Assembly (NCBI GenBank): GCA_963930655.1
Contig: OZ005613.1
Span: 8,874,501-8,938,500, forward strand
Source: Myrica gale
Taxonomy: Eukaryota > Streptophyta > Magnoliopsida > Fagales > Myricaceae
Direction: 5' to 3'
Length of the DNA stretch: 64,000 nt
The notes under the pieces are model-generated. The model was not told the origin of the DNA. It did no database searches and saw only the letters and a program-made list of their open reading frames with translations. Positions within the stretch are counted from its first letter, which is position 1. Every line of letters begins with the position of its first letter. A program made the translations under genes and the position numbers. This document shows positions 11,570 to 23,541 of the stretch, one piece after another.

Positions 11570-12640
11570 ACTTCCGTAGACATATTTGATGATGATGATG
11601 ATAGCTAATCGTGTATGTATTTGATTTGTTATAACGGTGGGGTTATGCTCCAGTTTCAAATAAGATGTTCTCTTACACGTCTGTCTTTGACTCTTATTAT
11701 CTGCTAATGTCTTTTAATTGGAAGAATAAACATTGTAATTTTCTCAGTCAAATGTTTCACATATTAATTGTATATGTTAGAAGCGTGGAAGTAGGAATTG
11801 TAGTCACTTGTTCCACTTAAAAGTAAAGTGAAGGATAATTTAGAATTTTACTCGACCATGTTATGTTATATATATAATAATTTAGAATTTAGAATTTTTT
11901 GTTCAAATTATAAAAATATTGGTATATAAATAGTGCATTTTGAAAGGAAGATTAGAAGCACAAGATTTTATTTGTTGCAAAAGTCAAAAGCTGCAATTGT
12001 CATTAACAGAATGGATATCAATTTCTGTATACTTTATACGAGCATGGAATATAGATTCACACTGACATATGTTGCTGCAATATTATCTCACCACAATACT
12101 AGCACCCTAATGCATTGTGTTCTTTAAATAAAGGAGAAATTTAGCAGCACTATCCGTACATATACTGATAGATTTCGATGATTGCAAATGCTACATCTGA
12201 TCTACTGACAGAGACGTTGTGTTGGAGGGAGCTACACAACACTCAGATAAAGAGTAGGATCCGAATCTAGGTGTTGAAATACTATGATAATTGAGTTGAT
12301 GAGGATATCCATGAGGAAGACACGATCTTAGCAGAAGATATGTTTGATTTTTAATTGAGATAGCAAGTTTATATAATTTTGAGTGACATGTGTCAACTTG
12401 TTGTGGGAGCTGAGGATGAAAGCTTAACGGAAAATTACAAACCCAAAAACCTCTACGATCAATTTGAAAACCCGAGTACAAGTTAGAAGGGGTCAAAACC
12501 CAGGGATCAAATAGATACTTGGTCCTTCTTGCATAGATAAAGCTTTGCCTAAGAAAATAAGGGATCAGGTGCAAAGTCCTTCAGGGGAAAATTTTGTTTG
12601 GCTTTTGTTCACGATCGATATTTTGAAGATTTTAATAAAT
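11570..12640. other. Unassigned AT-rich stretch
   Basis: Mostly AT-rich sequence without a supportable gene. A short coding-looking piece near 12390-12540 is interrupted by stops and not recognised. Confidence 0.3.
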
Positions 12641-13900
12641 GGATTAAGTTTAAAAAATAGACATCTTCAAAAACAAAGTCATTTTAAGAAGATGTAAGGA
12701 GCTCAAACGTGAAGATTAAAAATCATAGGGCATAACCTTATAACTCCTAATTTCAATTTTGACAAGGATTTGAATCACACACTTGCATATCTTTCAAACT
12801 GTGCATAATCTTATTATCACAAGTTTGACAACTAAAATGCACTTTAACTCTATCAAATCATCCTTATTTAAGCTCTTCAACCTTAGTTATACTTTTGGGG
12901 AGTTGGTTTTTGAAATTGGGATTTCAAAAACGAGCTTTTTACTTATAGGGGATGATGAACATTGTTATAGCGATCTATGTAAAGATTTTTAGCGGTCGAT
13001 CTCTACATAAAGTGCTCAATCGGGCACGTTGGACAAAAAGTTGACAGTATTCACATTTTATGATCGTTGGGCAACGTTTAGTTGAAGCGGTCGACCGACT
13101 CATGATAGCGGTCGATTGGTACAATGGTAAATTTGTCAGATCAACCTCCAAGGGCTATAAACGACTAATTTTGAAATGTGGCCTATGTAAGGACCTTATA
13201 ATGGTCTCAAAACAAGAGAGAGAGGATCATATATCATTTCTATAGCTTGAGAAAGATCTAAAACTCTTTTATTCATATCTCTCATATCATTTACACAAAT
13301 GACACTTTCATATCCTTGTCATTGTGTGAATCAAAACAGGTTATTCTTTTAGTGATGGTTGTTCACTGAAAAAAGGAGTTTAGAGAGGGCATATCTCAAG
13401 CTCGGTTAGTTTGGAGTGTTGAGTCCGTAAAAACACTTGTCATGTTCAATAACACCCAAAAGTTAGAGTGTACACAATTTGAAAGATAGCAATCAAATAT
13501 AATTTTTTGCATGAAGTGGAAGCAAGTGGAGAAATTGAGTTAAAATTCTGCCGCTCTGAAGATCAACTTGCCTATATATTCACAAGAGTTGTTCCTAGAG
13601 ACAAGTTTCAGTTACATGCTTCGAGTTTCAAAGAAAACATCAAAGAGGAGTATTGAAGTTGATGCGTCGTGTGCTGCTGTTTTTTCAATAAATTCTATTA
13701 ATAGCCTAGTTTGTTAAATTTAGTCTATGCAATTTATTAGCTATCTTGGAAGATGTTTTTTAATTAGTACTTTCATGAGTTACAAGTGTCCTTATATAGC
13801 TGTACATTGTAAGTGAAAAGATCAGAACAATTTAGAATCAATCAAACAAGTTGATTGAAGTTTCTCAAAACGTACTCTGTTTTTTCTTATTGTTCTCCAA
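12640..13900 (+). repeat. LTR-like fragment related to the copia family at 46391
   Basis: The stretch 12725-12840 (CATAACCTTATAACTCC, then AAGGATTTGAATCACAC, then GTGCATAATC) aligns with 46705-46815, which lies in the LTR of inverted copia copy A. The rest, with repeated GCGGTCGA motifs near 12990-13120, has no partner in the window. I found no ends or target duplication. Confidence 0.4.
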
Positions 13901-14309
13901 CACCACCGTCGACAGAGCCTGAAATTGTTGTAGAGGATTAAAGACACCTAATAACTCTAGAAAAGTAAAAGATCGCCCAACAATAATTCCAGCACGAGGC
14001 ACCCAATGATTCTCCAAAACTAAAGAACTACGTCAAGAGAGAAAAATAAAAGAAAAGTAAAGGAAAAAAAGACTCCACAAGAAATTCTCGGTCAACCACC
14101 AAATTAAGGCGGAACGACTCTGTGAAAGAAGTCTCCTCACCAAACATGCATAGGAGGCCAGATCATACGAATTTAAAACAAGAAGCACTAAGGTATCAAG
14201 ACCTTCCGGAGGATTGTTATGATTTTATGAGGGTGAAAGTGGAGCTGGTTGTCTTCAAATCTCTCTCCTCGGGTTTTCATTTCCATCCTTGCGCTGGTGT
14301 GGAGACTTG
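13900..14309. other. Unassigned stretch upstream of LINE
   Basis: No gene seen. A piece of about 40 bases at 13955-13995 resembles 44937-44980 (AGAAAAGTAAAAGAT then CCCAACAATAATT), so it is probably repeat-derived. The LINE 5' end is somewhere near here and cannot be fixed. Confidence 0.3.
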
Positions 14310-15480
14310 ATTTCTTTCAAGTTCGAGCGCTTCTCAGTGTGGTGATGATCTGCACCCCCTCCAGGAGATGTTGGGTCCATCTTTGAAGGCTTTTCCTCCA
14401 TGGCCGGCTGTTTTTCCTAGGGCCGCGGTCGAGTCTCTGCCTTTAGCGCCTCCCAGCCTTCCTTCGGCAGTGGCTTCTTGGTCTTTGGAGGGCCGTAGTG
14501 CTCATAAAGGCAAGGTTGTTTGGATTGCTACTAGGCCGCCTTCCTCCGCTTTACATCTGACTCCTGTTGGTTTTTTGAGCTCTTGGGGTTTCCAATTCGA
14601 ACAACCTTATTGAATCAGTGGTAAATCGGATCTCTGACGTGCAGCACCTCCCTTCATTGCTACCCCAGTTTTGTCTGCTTCTGTGGGCCATGTGTGCTCT
14701 GGGACTAGGCATTGTGGCTGCTCTGCCCAAGACTAAATGACGGTCATGGACCGGGTTCTAGAGTAGGGCCCCTTGGGCTTTTGCCCCTTTTCTTAAGAAT
14801 TCTGGGCCTTTGTTTACAGGACTGTCAGCTGATGCCTAGGATGGGCTTCCCTGGCGATGAGCTAGTTGGCCCCTTCTGATTTCCAGGGGTCCTGCTCAGG
14901 TTGTTTTCTTGCCCATTCCAGGCGCTCTCTTAGGCCCACGGTTACTTTGGGGGATTTAGAAGAGGCGGATTATGTTCCTTCTAGTCTTGCATCTCCTGTG
15001 GCGACTAAGGTTATGTTTGTATAAGTTCTCAAAAAAATTTTAAAAATTTTGTACTCACTTTTTCATCAATTCCAATACATTTTCACAAATCTCAATAATT
15101 TTTTCATCAATTTCAATACATTTTCACCATTCTCAATAACTTTTTACAAATTTCAACAACTTATAACTAACTTTTCATCAATCCCAAGAGAATCTACACC
15201 ACTTCCAAAAAAATACAAAAACAAAAACTGTTTTGAGAACTAAAACAAACATAACCTAAGTCTCTTGCTCAGGATTCCTCCCCTAATTCCTCGTCGTTCT
15301 CTCAACGTTCCAAGGCCCAGTGGTTTGAAGTTGTGGTCACTCAGGAACCGTCACTCTTTGAGGATCCTAAATGTCTTCCCTCTCCACATCAGCCCGTGAC
15401 GGATGTCTCGATTGGCGAGGGGTGGATTCAACCCAAGCGCTCCTAGGGTGTCGCAGAGTGTCCTCCTCAGGAGAACCTCC
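14310..15480 (+). pseudogene. LINE 5' region, ORF1-like remnant
   Basis: GC-richer, proline-rich translated sequence (clearest at 14368-14613) with stops in all frames. It is interrupted by a 248-bp MITE at 15009-15256 and ends at the CACTA insertion at 15481. Assignment to the LINE rests on its continuation at 21579, which leads straight into the endonuclease. Confidence 0.55.
15009..15256 (+). mobile_element. Tourist-like MITE, copy 1
   Basis: 248 bp with terminal inverted repeats GGTTATGTTTGT and TAA target duplications at 15006-15008 and 15257-15259, as expected for PIF/Harbinger-type MITEs. It is homologous along its whole length, in reverse complement, to 53351-53604. Confidence 0.82.
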
Positions 15481-15499
15481 CACTACAAAAAAAGGGTTT

Positions 15500-16500
15500 T
15501 AACAGCGGTCGTTTTAACGGGGGTCATAAAAAACGACGTCAAAAGTAACCTATAGCACCACTTTTTATGACCGCCGTTAAAACACCGCTTTTAAAACTCT
15601 TTTGAATTTTAAAAGCGGTCTTTTTAACGACGGTCATAAAAAGGGCGGCTATAGGTGACTTTCGGCTGCGCTTTTTATGACCGTCGTTAAAAAGACCGTT
15701 GTTAAAACAACTTTTGGATTTTAACGGCGGTCATAAAAAGCGCTGTTCTAGGTGACTTTCGGCAGCGTTTTTGTAACCGTCGTTAAAATGACCGCTGGTA
15801 AAAGTCAAAACATCGATCTTTTTAACTGCGGTCATAAAAAGCGTTGTTGTAGGTGACTTTCAGCAGCGTTTTTGTGACAGTCGTTAAAATGACCGCTGGT
15901 AAAAGTCAAAACATCGATCTTTTTAACGGCGGTCATAAAAAACGTTACTATAGGTGATTTTCGGCGGCGTTTTTTGTGACCGTCGTTAAAAAATCGCTGT
16001 TAAAAGTCAAAAGAGTTTTAACAGCAGTCATAAAAAGCGCCGTTATAGGTGACTTTCAGCAGCGTTTTTTATGATCGCTGTTAAAAACTTCATTGAGTTT
16101 TGTCAACGGTTTTTTTAACGGCGGTCATAAAAATACTGCTATAGGTGACTTTTTGCGGCGTTTTTTTGTGACCGTCGTTAAAATGACCGCTGTTAAAAGT
16201 CAAAAGAGTTTTTAACAGCGGTCTTTTTAACTGCAGTCATAAAAAGCGCCGCTATAGGTGACTTTCGGCGGCATTTTGTTGACCGCCGTTAAACAAAGCG
16301 TTGTTAAAAATAAAAATAAAAATTAGCAATGGTTTTTTTTAACGCCGCTATATGTGACTTTCAGCGGCGTTTTTCATGACCATTATTAAAAAAACAATAA
16401 AATTATTTAACAGTGGTCTTCTTAACAGCAGTAAAAAAAAGTGTCGCTATAGGTGACTTTAAGCGGCACTTGTTATGACAGCGGTAAAAAAAAGGATGTT
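15500..16500 (+). repeat. 5' subterminal repeat array of CACTA 1
   Basis: About nine units of roughly 100 bp. Each is marked by TAGGTGACTTTCGGC flanked by GCGGTCATAAAAAGCG and its near-reverse complement. Such arrays are where CACTA transposase subunits bind in known systems. Confidence 0.85.
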
Positions 16501-16502
16501 AT

Positions 16503-17560
16503 AAATTGTTTACTTGGTTAATTAAATACCAATGAAATCATTATTGTATAGTTTAGAAAACATCTATTATCATACTTACAATGAGTATATATATTTTGAA
16601 TAATTAGTAATATAATACTATTTAACTATTACATATTATTTAATTTCAAACAAAAATATATTATCAGATTAGCTTATGCAATTAAAGTACAGAACTTAAT
16701 ATATGATCATAGAGGCTATGATTTAGTCATTAAGAAGGTACATACATATAAAGTACTTAGGTTAATTAGCACATATCATGTATATATATATGTAATGTAT
16801 TGTGACAACAATGTTATATAAGTGTACTTGGAATTTTTTTATACTGCAATGTTATATAAGTATATAAGTGTACTCACATATATTGTAATTCAATTTATTA
16901 TATAATAAAACAAGACTTTAAAAAAATAAATTATAAGTATATGCATATTTATATAAGCAATAAGTATGTACTTGTTACGTAAGCAATACATATGTATATT
17001 TTTAAAATTTTAAAATTTTACATCAATTTTATACAATAAACATATATAAAGTGAAATAAATCGCTGTTAAAAATTTCGTTGTCTTTTAACAAATTGAACA
17101 TAAAGTGAAATAAATACTTGTATGTCATTAACATAATCCAATAGTTTTTAATCCATGTTAATCGACTTTATCTAAGTTCGTTCTTTCCATCAAAGAAAGA
17201 CGTAAAAAAAGTCGTGAGAAAATGGAAAGAGTGAATAAACCTTCTATATATACATAAGCACAACCTAAAAAAATTACTTGGTTAATTCAATACCAATGTA
17301 ATCATTATTGTATAGTTTAGAAAACTTCTACTATCATACTTATAATGAGCATATATATTTTGAATTATTAGTAATATAATATTATTTAACTAAGACATTC
17401 TTTAATTTCAAACAATAATATATTGTGAGATTAGCTTATGCAATTAAAGTACATTACTTAATATACGATCTTAGAGGCTATAAGTGTACCCACATGTATT
17501 GTGACTCAATTTATTATATAATAAAACAAGACTTTAAAAAAATGGATAGTTATAAGCAAT
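16503..17560 (+). repeat. Internal direct duplication in CACTA 1
   Basis: The stretch from 16503 (TTACTTGGTTAATT, then ATTATTGTATAGTTTAGAAA) repeats with few changes from about 17269, an offset of about 766 bases. A third related stretch is at 25982-26380 in CACTA 2. AT-rich and noncoding. Confidence 0.75.
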
Positions 17561-17726
17561 AAGTATGTAGAGCAATACATATGTACTTTTTTAAATTTTT
17601 AAATTTGACACCAATTTTATTTAATTATTTTCTTTTCTGACACTAATTTGACACGTCAGCTGCTCATGTGGACTTACAATTTTACTTTACCCGAATAAAA
17701 GAACATTATACAAATCAAAAATAAAA

Positions 17727-18173
17727 GGGGTAAAGTCATAGTTAGCCCCTATGTTTGGGAAAAAATCAAATAACTCCCTTAACCTTCAACAATTTGAGAC
17801 GCATAACGTTCAAAACCTATCAATCTTCGCCCCCGTCTATATCAGGCCATGCAAAATGACCAAAATGCCCCTTCAAGGCTGCATTTTAATAAATAATAAA
17901 AATTTAAGAATTAAATTAAAAATAAATAGATTATTGAAATAGAATTTCAATAGTTTTATTTAAAAAATATATCATTTAAAAAAAATATATCATTTTTTTA
18001 TTTTTAATGAATTTTTTTAATTTTTTAGTAATTTTATTTTAGAGGGCATATTGGTCATTTTTTATATCTTTCCGTCTTTTTTTAACTGGTGATTTAGACT
18101 AGAACGAAGATTGATAGATTTTGAAAACTATGAGTCTTAAATTTTTCAAAACATAAGAGGTAAGTATGATCCC
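17727..18173 (+). mobile_element. Mutator-type MITE in CACTA 1
   Basis: 447 bp with diverged terminal inverted repeats (GGGGTAAAGTCATAGTTAGC against GGGATCATACTTACCTC). The flanks AAAATAAAA and AAAATAAAT form a 9-bp target duplication with one mismatch. Noncoding. Confidence 0.6.
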
Positions 18174-18560
18174 AAAATAAATTAAACATACCGAAACATT
18201 TGCCTTCCCTCCCATGAGATATGGTCACATTATACCACACTTACAAACATTTGTCTTCCCTCTCATCCCCCCTTCGGAAAAATTTCCCTCCCCTTCCGAT
18301 CCACCCCATTTGCGCCTCACCCACTCTCACAGCTCGACGATCCCTCATTCGAATACTCTCAGCTCACTGAGCACCGCACTGTCTCTCCTAGTCTGCCTGC
18401 TGCCGCCCTCTTTCCACATTCGGCATTTGAAGTTTTGCCTCTTTCTCTCACTCGATCTGCCGCGGTCGTTGGTAAGTAGAAATCTCTCTATTCGTCAACA
18501 ACCTCCACGTTTTCTATCCGATCTGAACCTCTAATTCTCTTATCTTTGTTTTTGGAAGAA

Positions 18561-19075
18561 ATGGGGAATAGATCCAAAACGAAAAAGCCAGAGAAATTGG
18601 GAAAGGGGAAGGTGACCCCTGTTCAAGTCGCGTTCATCGTTGATCGTTTTCTCTCTGACAACAACTATTCTGAAACTCGCTCCATTTTCAGAACGGAAGC
18701 TTCTTCTCTCATCTCCAAATCTCCCATTCGAGAGGTACCCATTCTGTGTTTTTTATTTTTTCCAAAATGGGTTGGGTTTAAAAAAAATCTACCAAGTGGG
18801 GTTTATTCATTCCGATGTACTAAAATGAGAATTGTTGGGAAACTTGATTATGGCAGGCACCAAAGAAATTGTTGAGTTTGGAGGCAATGTTGAACTAGTA
18901 TATTTGTTTGAAGGAGCAGAAGGTCATGGTGGATCAAGAAAGGCTTCGATTGGAGCAAGAGAAATCCAGGGTCCAGACTCTTGTAGGGTATGCAGGCTGT
19001 CATGAACACTTACAACGCCAGCGGGGGCCTGCCGTGGCCACTAAATTTTTCTGCTGAAGCTACGAGGTCAGTTCA
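18561..19075 (+). pseudogene. Captured LisH-type host gene fragment in CACTA 1
   Basis: Exon 1 (18561-18735) starts at an ATG in good context. It encodes a basic N-terminus and a LisH-like dimerisation motif (VAFIVDRFLSDNNYSETRSI then FRTEA), ending at a GAG|GTACC donor. Exon 2 starts after an AG at about 18856. It contains a stop (LEAML N-stop) and then a charged coiled-coil part (MVDQERLRLEQEKSRVQTL). A shifted frame then gives GMQAVMNTYNASGGLP to about 19075. A pyrimidine-rich 5' leader precedes it (18240-18550). Introns are retained, so capture was at DNA level. Confidence 0.65.
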
Positions 19076-19571
19076 ACCAGCCTTCATGTTGTATCTGCCC
19101 TGTTTTTCAACTTCATTTTAGTGATTCTCTAGTGAATTTCATTTGGTGCTATTCTTATTCTAGTATATCTAAATGCTTTATGATCCCCTAGTTGGTAGAG
19201 ATGGGACCCTGGAGAATGTGAAGTTCTTACTACGTGGATACTCAATTAAAATTGTATCTATTTCTCAATTGGTCCTTTTTACCGAACAATAACTTCTTCT
19301 TTTTTGTCCCATAGATCAGGGTGGAGTGTGGGAGTTGTATTTTACCCGTCAAGATTCTTATCTATTCTTGTTGTTGGAGCATTGGGTCTTGAGACATCTG
19401 TAGAACTCCAGCAAGTCAACTTGGTACCTTACTTTTATTGTTATGAATGATTTGCAGGTTCTGGATGAGCTTCATCGCCAACCTGTGTTTGTTAGAGTGA
19501 TTGTTTTTGTAGGTGGTAAAATTATTTGCTAATCATATTATTTACAATAAGCAGTTTCTACTTGTATTCTA

Positions 19572-19860
19572 TTGAACTGGTTAGATAATAATGTCGATAA
19601 TGATCAAACCGATAGGTGTTATATTTGCTTGGCTGAGTATGAGGAAGGGGACAACATCCGAGTTCTGCCCTATCACCATGAGTATCATGTGTCATGCGTT
19701 GATAAGTGGCTCAAAGAGATTCACGGGTATTTATTCTTGTCACCTGCCTCTTTTCCTTGTGTTTTAGTAGTGGGTGAATTGCTGTAGTTTCCTGCTGCTC
19801 ATGCATTTTTGCTGGTTGAGTTTTTTTGGGGCCCACTAGGTTTGCAATGTGTGTTCAGAT
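19572..19860 (+). pseudogene. Captured RING-H2 finger fragment in CACTA 1
   Basis: The exon at about 19572-19725 encodes [19 protein letters not shown], then [15 protein letters not shown]. These are the first two C, the H-x-x-H/C and W parts of a RING-H2 ubiquitin-ligase finger, ending before the last Cys pair at a GT donor. The next exon after an AG near 19839 supplies VCNVC in the position of the last CxxC, but the usual proline between them is lost. It is a fragment, from a different gene than the LisH piece upstream. Confidence 0.65.
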
Positions 19861-20520
19861 GGAATAAAAAGCAATCAGAGGTCAATCTTCTGATGGATGA
19901 AGAAAAAACACGACTAGTTAGTCTTGAGAGTGAGAAGGTGCATTTTAGCCTGCAGCTTATATTTTGAAGTTGATCCAACTTGTGTTTAATCTCATTTCTT
20001 TGTGATGGATTTTCATTTTTACTATATTATAGTGAAGTTTTAGAGTCTGCATTTATCTGGCCCCATAGCCTGGCTTGTATTTATCACTTAGCATTGCCCT
20101 TTAATCACGAGCAGGAGTATCATGATCTTTTTTTGGCCACTCTACCAGTGATTGAATCTTCACTTGAGGTATGCTAGAGTACCGCTCCAAGTATTTCAGC
20201 TACTTAAAAGAAATGTGCTTTTCTAATTTGTCCTTTTAATTTTAAGCTTTATCTTGACTTTACAAAATTTATGTTCCATTGATTTGCTGATGTTCTAAAT
20301 CAATATGAGCTTGCCTCTGCTGTTTTTTGTCGAGCTGATCAAGAGAGGTCTGAACTTATTTTGCACGAGACAACCGCAAATTCAATAGTTTCTGAAGCAA
20401 CTTCTAATTCAGAGAAAACTCGTGCATCATTTGAAATTCAAGCTCGAGAATTTGCTTAAGCAAAGGCTGTCGTTGCTGAGGAAGCTCAAGATACAACAAC
20501 TTGGATAGAAAATGGAAGGT
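19858..20520 (+). pseudogene. Captured coiled-coil host fragment in CACTA 1
   Basis: Exon-like segments separated by GT/AG introns: WNKKQSEVNLLMDEEKTRLV near 19862-19937; HEQEYHDLFLATLPVIESS near 20107-20166; and an alanine/glutamate-rich helical stretch (EATSNSEKTRASFEIQAREF, then a stop) near 20330-20500. They look like pieces of one or more helical proteins, which I cannot name. They end near the 3' subterminal repeats. Confidence 0.4.
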
Positions 20521-20769
20521 GCTGATGTTGTACTGCACCTACTTTTGCTAATGCTAGGATTAAAGTTATTTTTATTTTATGTAAGAAAATTGTAGACTCA
20601 TGTTGTAAGATTTGGTTATTTAATCAATGATGAATTATAATTGCTTTATTATCCTTGTTCTTAGTTTTTTACATTAATGAATTATGGTTATTAAAATATA
20701 TTTGTATTACAAATTAAAAATGCAGGTGTTTTAATAAATATAGCTATTGTAACAAATTTTAGGCAACAC

Positions 20770-21560
20770 ACTATTTTAAAAACGCTAGCGTTAATAAATC
20801 GCTCCTACAAGCGGGGAAACGCTAGCATTTTTAAAAATGCCGCTAAAAAATCGTTGTTGTAAATCAGGACAAACGCCAGCGTTTTTATACAAATGCTGCT
20901 AAAAAATCGCTACTATAAGCGGGGAAACGCCAGCGTTTTTAAAAACGCTGCAAAAAAAATTGTTGTTTTAAATCAGAACAAAGGCCAACGTTTTATACAA
21001 ATACTGCTATATGCGGTGAAACGCCAGCGTTTTTAAAAACGTCGCTAAAAAACTGTTGTTAGGAATCAGGACAAACGCCAGCATTTTTATACAAACGCTG
21101 CTACAAAACCGCTGCTATAAGCGTGGAAACGCCAACATTTTTAAAAACACCGCTAAACAACCGCTGTTACAAATCAGGACAAATGCCAACGTTTTATACA
21201 AATGCTGCTAAAAAACCGCTGCTATAAGTGGGAAAACGCTGCTAACAAAACCGTTGTTATAAATCAGGAAAAACGCCAGCGTTTTTAAAACCGTTGCTAT
21301 AAGCTGAGAAACACCAGCGCGTTTTTAAAACGCAGCTAAAAAACCGCTGTTGTAAGCTGGAGAATTACCAGCAGTTTGAAAACGCCGATAAATGACCGCT
21401 GTTAAAAGGTAGGGAATCACCAGCGTTTATGAAAAACGATGTCGAAGACATTCCCGAAGGAGAAAAGACAGCGGTCGGAAAACACCGGTAAAAAACCGCT
21501 GGTAAAAGTTTAGCGGCGTTTTTTGGACTTTCTCCCGCGTTTTTCCGACCGCTGTTGTAT
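20770..21560 (+). repeat. 3' subterminal repeat array of CACTA 1
   Basis: About a dozen alternating units of AAACGCCAGCGTTTTTAAAA, CGCTGCTATAAGC and AAATCAGGACAAACGCCAGC, with many partial palindromes. The unit differs from the 5' array. Confidence 0.8.
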
Positions 21561-21767
21561 CCCCATCTTTTTGTAGTGTCCCCTTGTCTTGTTGGGTTAA
21601 ACCCAATTCTCCTCTCCCATCCTCGACCAGAAAGATATATGGTATTTTCCGTCAATCTAAGCGCCTGCGGCGGGATGATCCCTTTGCTGGCAGTAGAGCT
21701 GCTCGGGGTCCAGAGGGTAGGCCTTTCATTGTCCTCCCCCCGGATCAATGACCCCACTTTCCTAGAA

Positions 21768-22630
21768 TTGTCAAGGCCTAGCTCGTGGCCTGGCAATCCG
21801 AACTCTACGGGACCAGCAGGATCTAGTGATGGTCTTTTTGATGGAAACCAAGGTGTCTGATAAGGCAGTGGCTCGTTCCATGCACTCGCTTGGTTCTTTC
21901 TCTTTTGTTTATTGTCCCCCTATTGGCCTCAGGGGTGGACTTGAGCTCTGGTGGCGCCCTAATGTTTCGTTGGTTGTTCTGTTTATCTCTCAGTTTGTTA
22001 TCATGAATCGTGCCTCTCCTAGTTTGGTGCTCCCAGATTTTTTTTATGTTTTTCATATATAGTCCCTCTTTGAGGCAAGCTAGGCTTCGGTTCTGGGACT
22101 CTTTGCAATCTCTTGTGGATGATCATTGTGGTCCACGTTTGTTTATTGGTGACTTAAATGAGTTGTTGGCTCCATCTGACAAACGGGGGGTCGCCCCGTT
22201 TGGGCCTCCTCTTCTGTGGGCTTTGGGCAGGTTGATCTGGGCTTTTCGGGATCTCAGTTTACTTGGACGAATGGCTGGGCTGGTTTGGATCATATCAAAA
22301 GCGCTTGGATCGTGGCTTAGCCAATTTGGACTGCGAGTTCATTTTCCAGATGCCACTATTTCGCATTTGCCTCTCTCGCCGTCAAACCATCTGCCGTTGC
22401 ATCTGGATCTCTGGGGGTTTGCCCTCCAACCTCCATATGCAGTTTAAATTTGAAGACTTTTGGCTGCATGACCACTCCTGTTTTTTTGACATTGAAGCTG
22501 CTTGGCGTCTTCAGTTTCCTGGCATTGCGACTTTTGTCCTATTTCAAAAAATTAAAGCCACTAAGGCCGCCCTGAAGCGGTGGAATCGACTGTGTTTTGG
22601 CCACATCAAGAATTCCATTTCATAGATCTC
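21768..22630 (+). pseudogene. LINE ORF2 endonuclease domain, broken
   Basis: Reads RTLRDQQDLVMVFLMETK (the catalytic Glu of the APE-type endonuclease is in METK), then SFVYCPPIGLRGG, then FIGDLNELLAPSDKRG (catalytic Asp and Asn), and the SNHLPLHLDLWG region near 22383. Frameshifts near 22050, 22260 and 22450 break it. This is the nicking domain of plant L1-type LINEs. Confidence 0.85.
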
Positions 22631-23541
22631 TACTACCATGGCTGATTCTATGGACTCTACCCCTTCAGTTGAGGATGTTCAACTGCAACGTTAGCTCTGT
22701 TTGGATCTTGATGAATTACATAAGCGTCAAATGCTTCTCTGGCGTCAATGTTCTCGAGTTGACTAGTTGGTTTTGCGAGATTTAAATACGAAATATTTCC
22801 ATTCTTCGATTGTCATCCGCCATAGCCGTAATGCGGTGGTTCGTCTGAAATTGGTTGCGAGTGAATGGGTTTCTGGGCGCTCTCATATTGGTTCTACGTT
22901 GTTGGAGTTTTATCAAGAGCTCTACTCTTCTTCTCTACCTTCGTTCCTTGTAGACCTGGAGGGCCTTATTCAGCCGTGTATTTCTCTAGAGGATAACCTT
23001 ATGCTGTGTGCTTTGCCCTCTGAGGCTGATATTTTCTCTGTTATGCAGTCTATGAATACCACCAAGGCGCGGGGCCCGGATGGGATGACTGCTAGGTTCT
23101 ATATCTTGTGCTAGCATATCCTTGGACCGGATATGGTTGCTTATGTGCAATCATTTTTCGCTCTGGCATCATGCTTCTCGAATTGAACAAAACAAATATT
23201 GTCTTGATCCCAAAAGGCGATCATCAAGTGTTGCCCTCTCAGTTTCGCCCCATCAGCCTGTGTAATCATATTTACAATGTCATTTCGAAACTCTTGGCAG
23301 ATCGCTTGAAGTTGTGTTTTGCAGAAATTGGTTTCCCCGTTTTAACTAGCCTTTATCCCGGGTTGTCAGATTCATGATAATTACCTGGTAGCGGATAAGC
23401 TTTTTCACAGTATGGCTCACAAACGTGGCAGACAAGGTTGGGTGGCAATTAAGGGTGACATGCTCAAAGCTTACGATAGGGTTGAGTGGAGTTTCTCTCT
23501 TGGCAGTTTTACGTAACTTCGGTTTCTTTGAATGTTGGGTG

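Larger units (their letters stand above)
15481..21578 (+). mobile_element. CACTA transposon 1, non-autonomous, with captured host exons
   Basis: Begins CACTACAAAAAAAGGG and ends CTTTTTGTAGTG, with a 3-bp target duplication TCC (15478-15480 and 21579-21581). Removing it rejoins the LINE. Long subterminal repeat arrays lie inside both ends. There is no transposase. The centre carries host gene pieces (18561-20520), a MITE (17727-18173) and an internal direct duplication (16503-16960 against 17269-17560). It shares internal sequence with CACTA 2 at 25301-29477, so they are one family. Confidence 0.93.

Noticed and set aside
13955..13995. Short match to 44937-44980
   Set aside because: About 40 bases only; no ends or duplication to define an element.
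15500..16500. Regularly spaced palindromic units resembling a CRISPR-like or satellite array
   Set aside because: Units are diverged, have no distinct spacers, and lie exactly inside CACTA termini; they are subterminal repeats.
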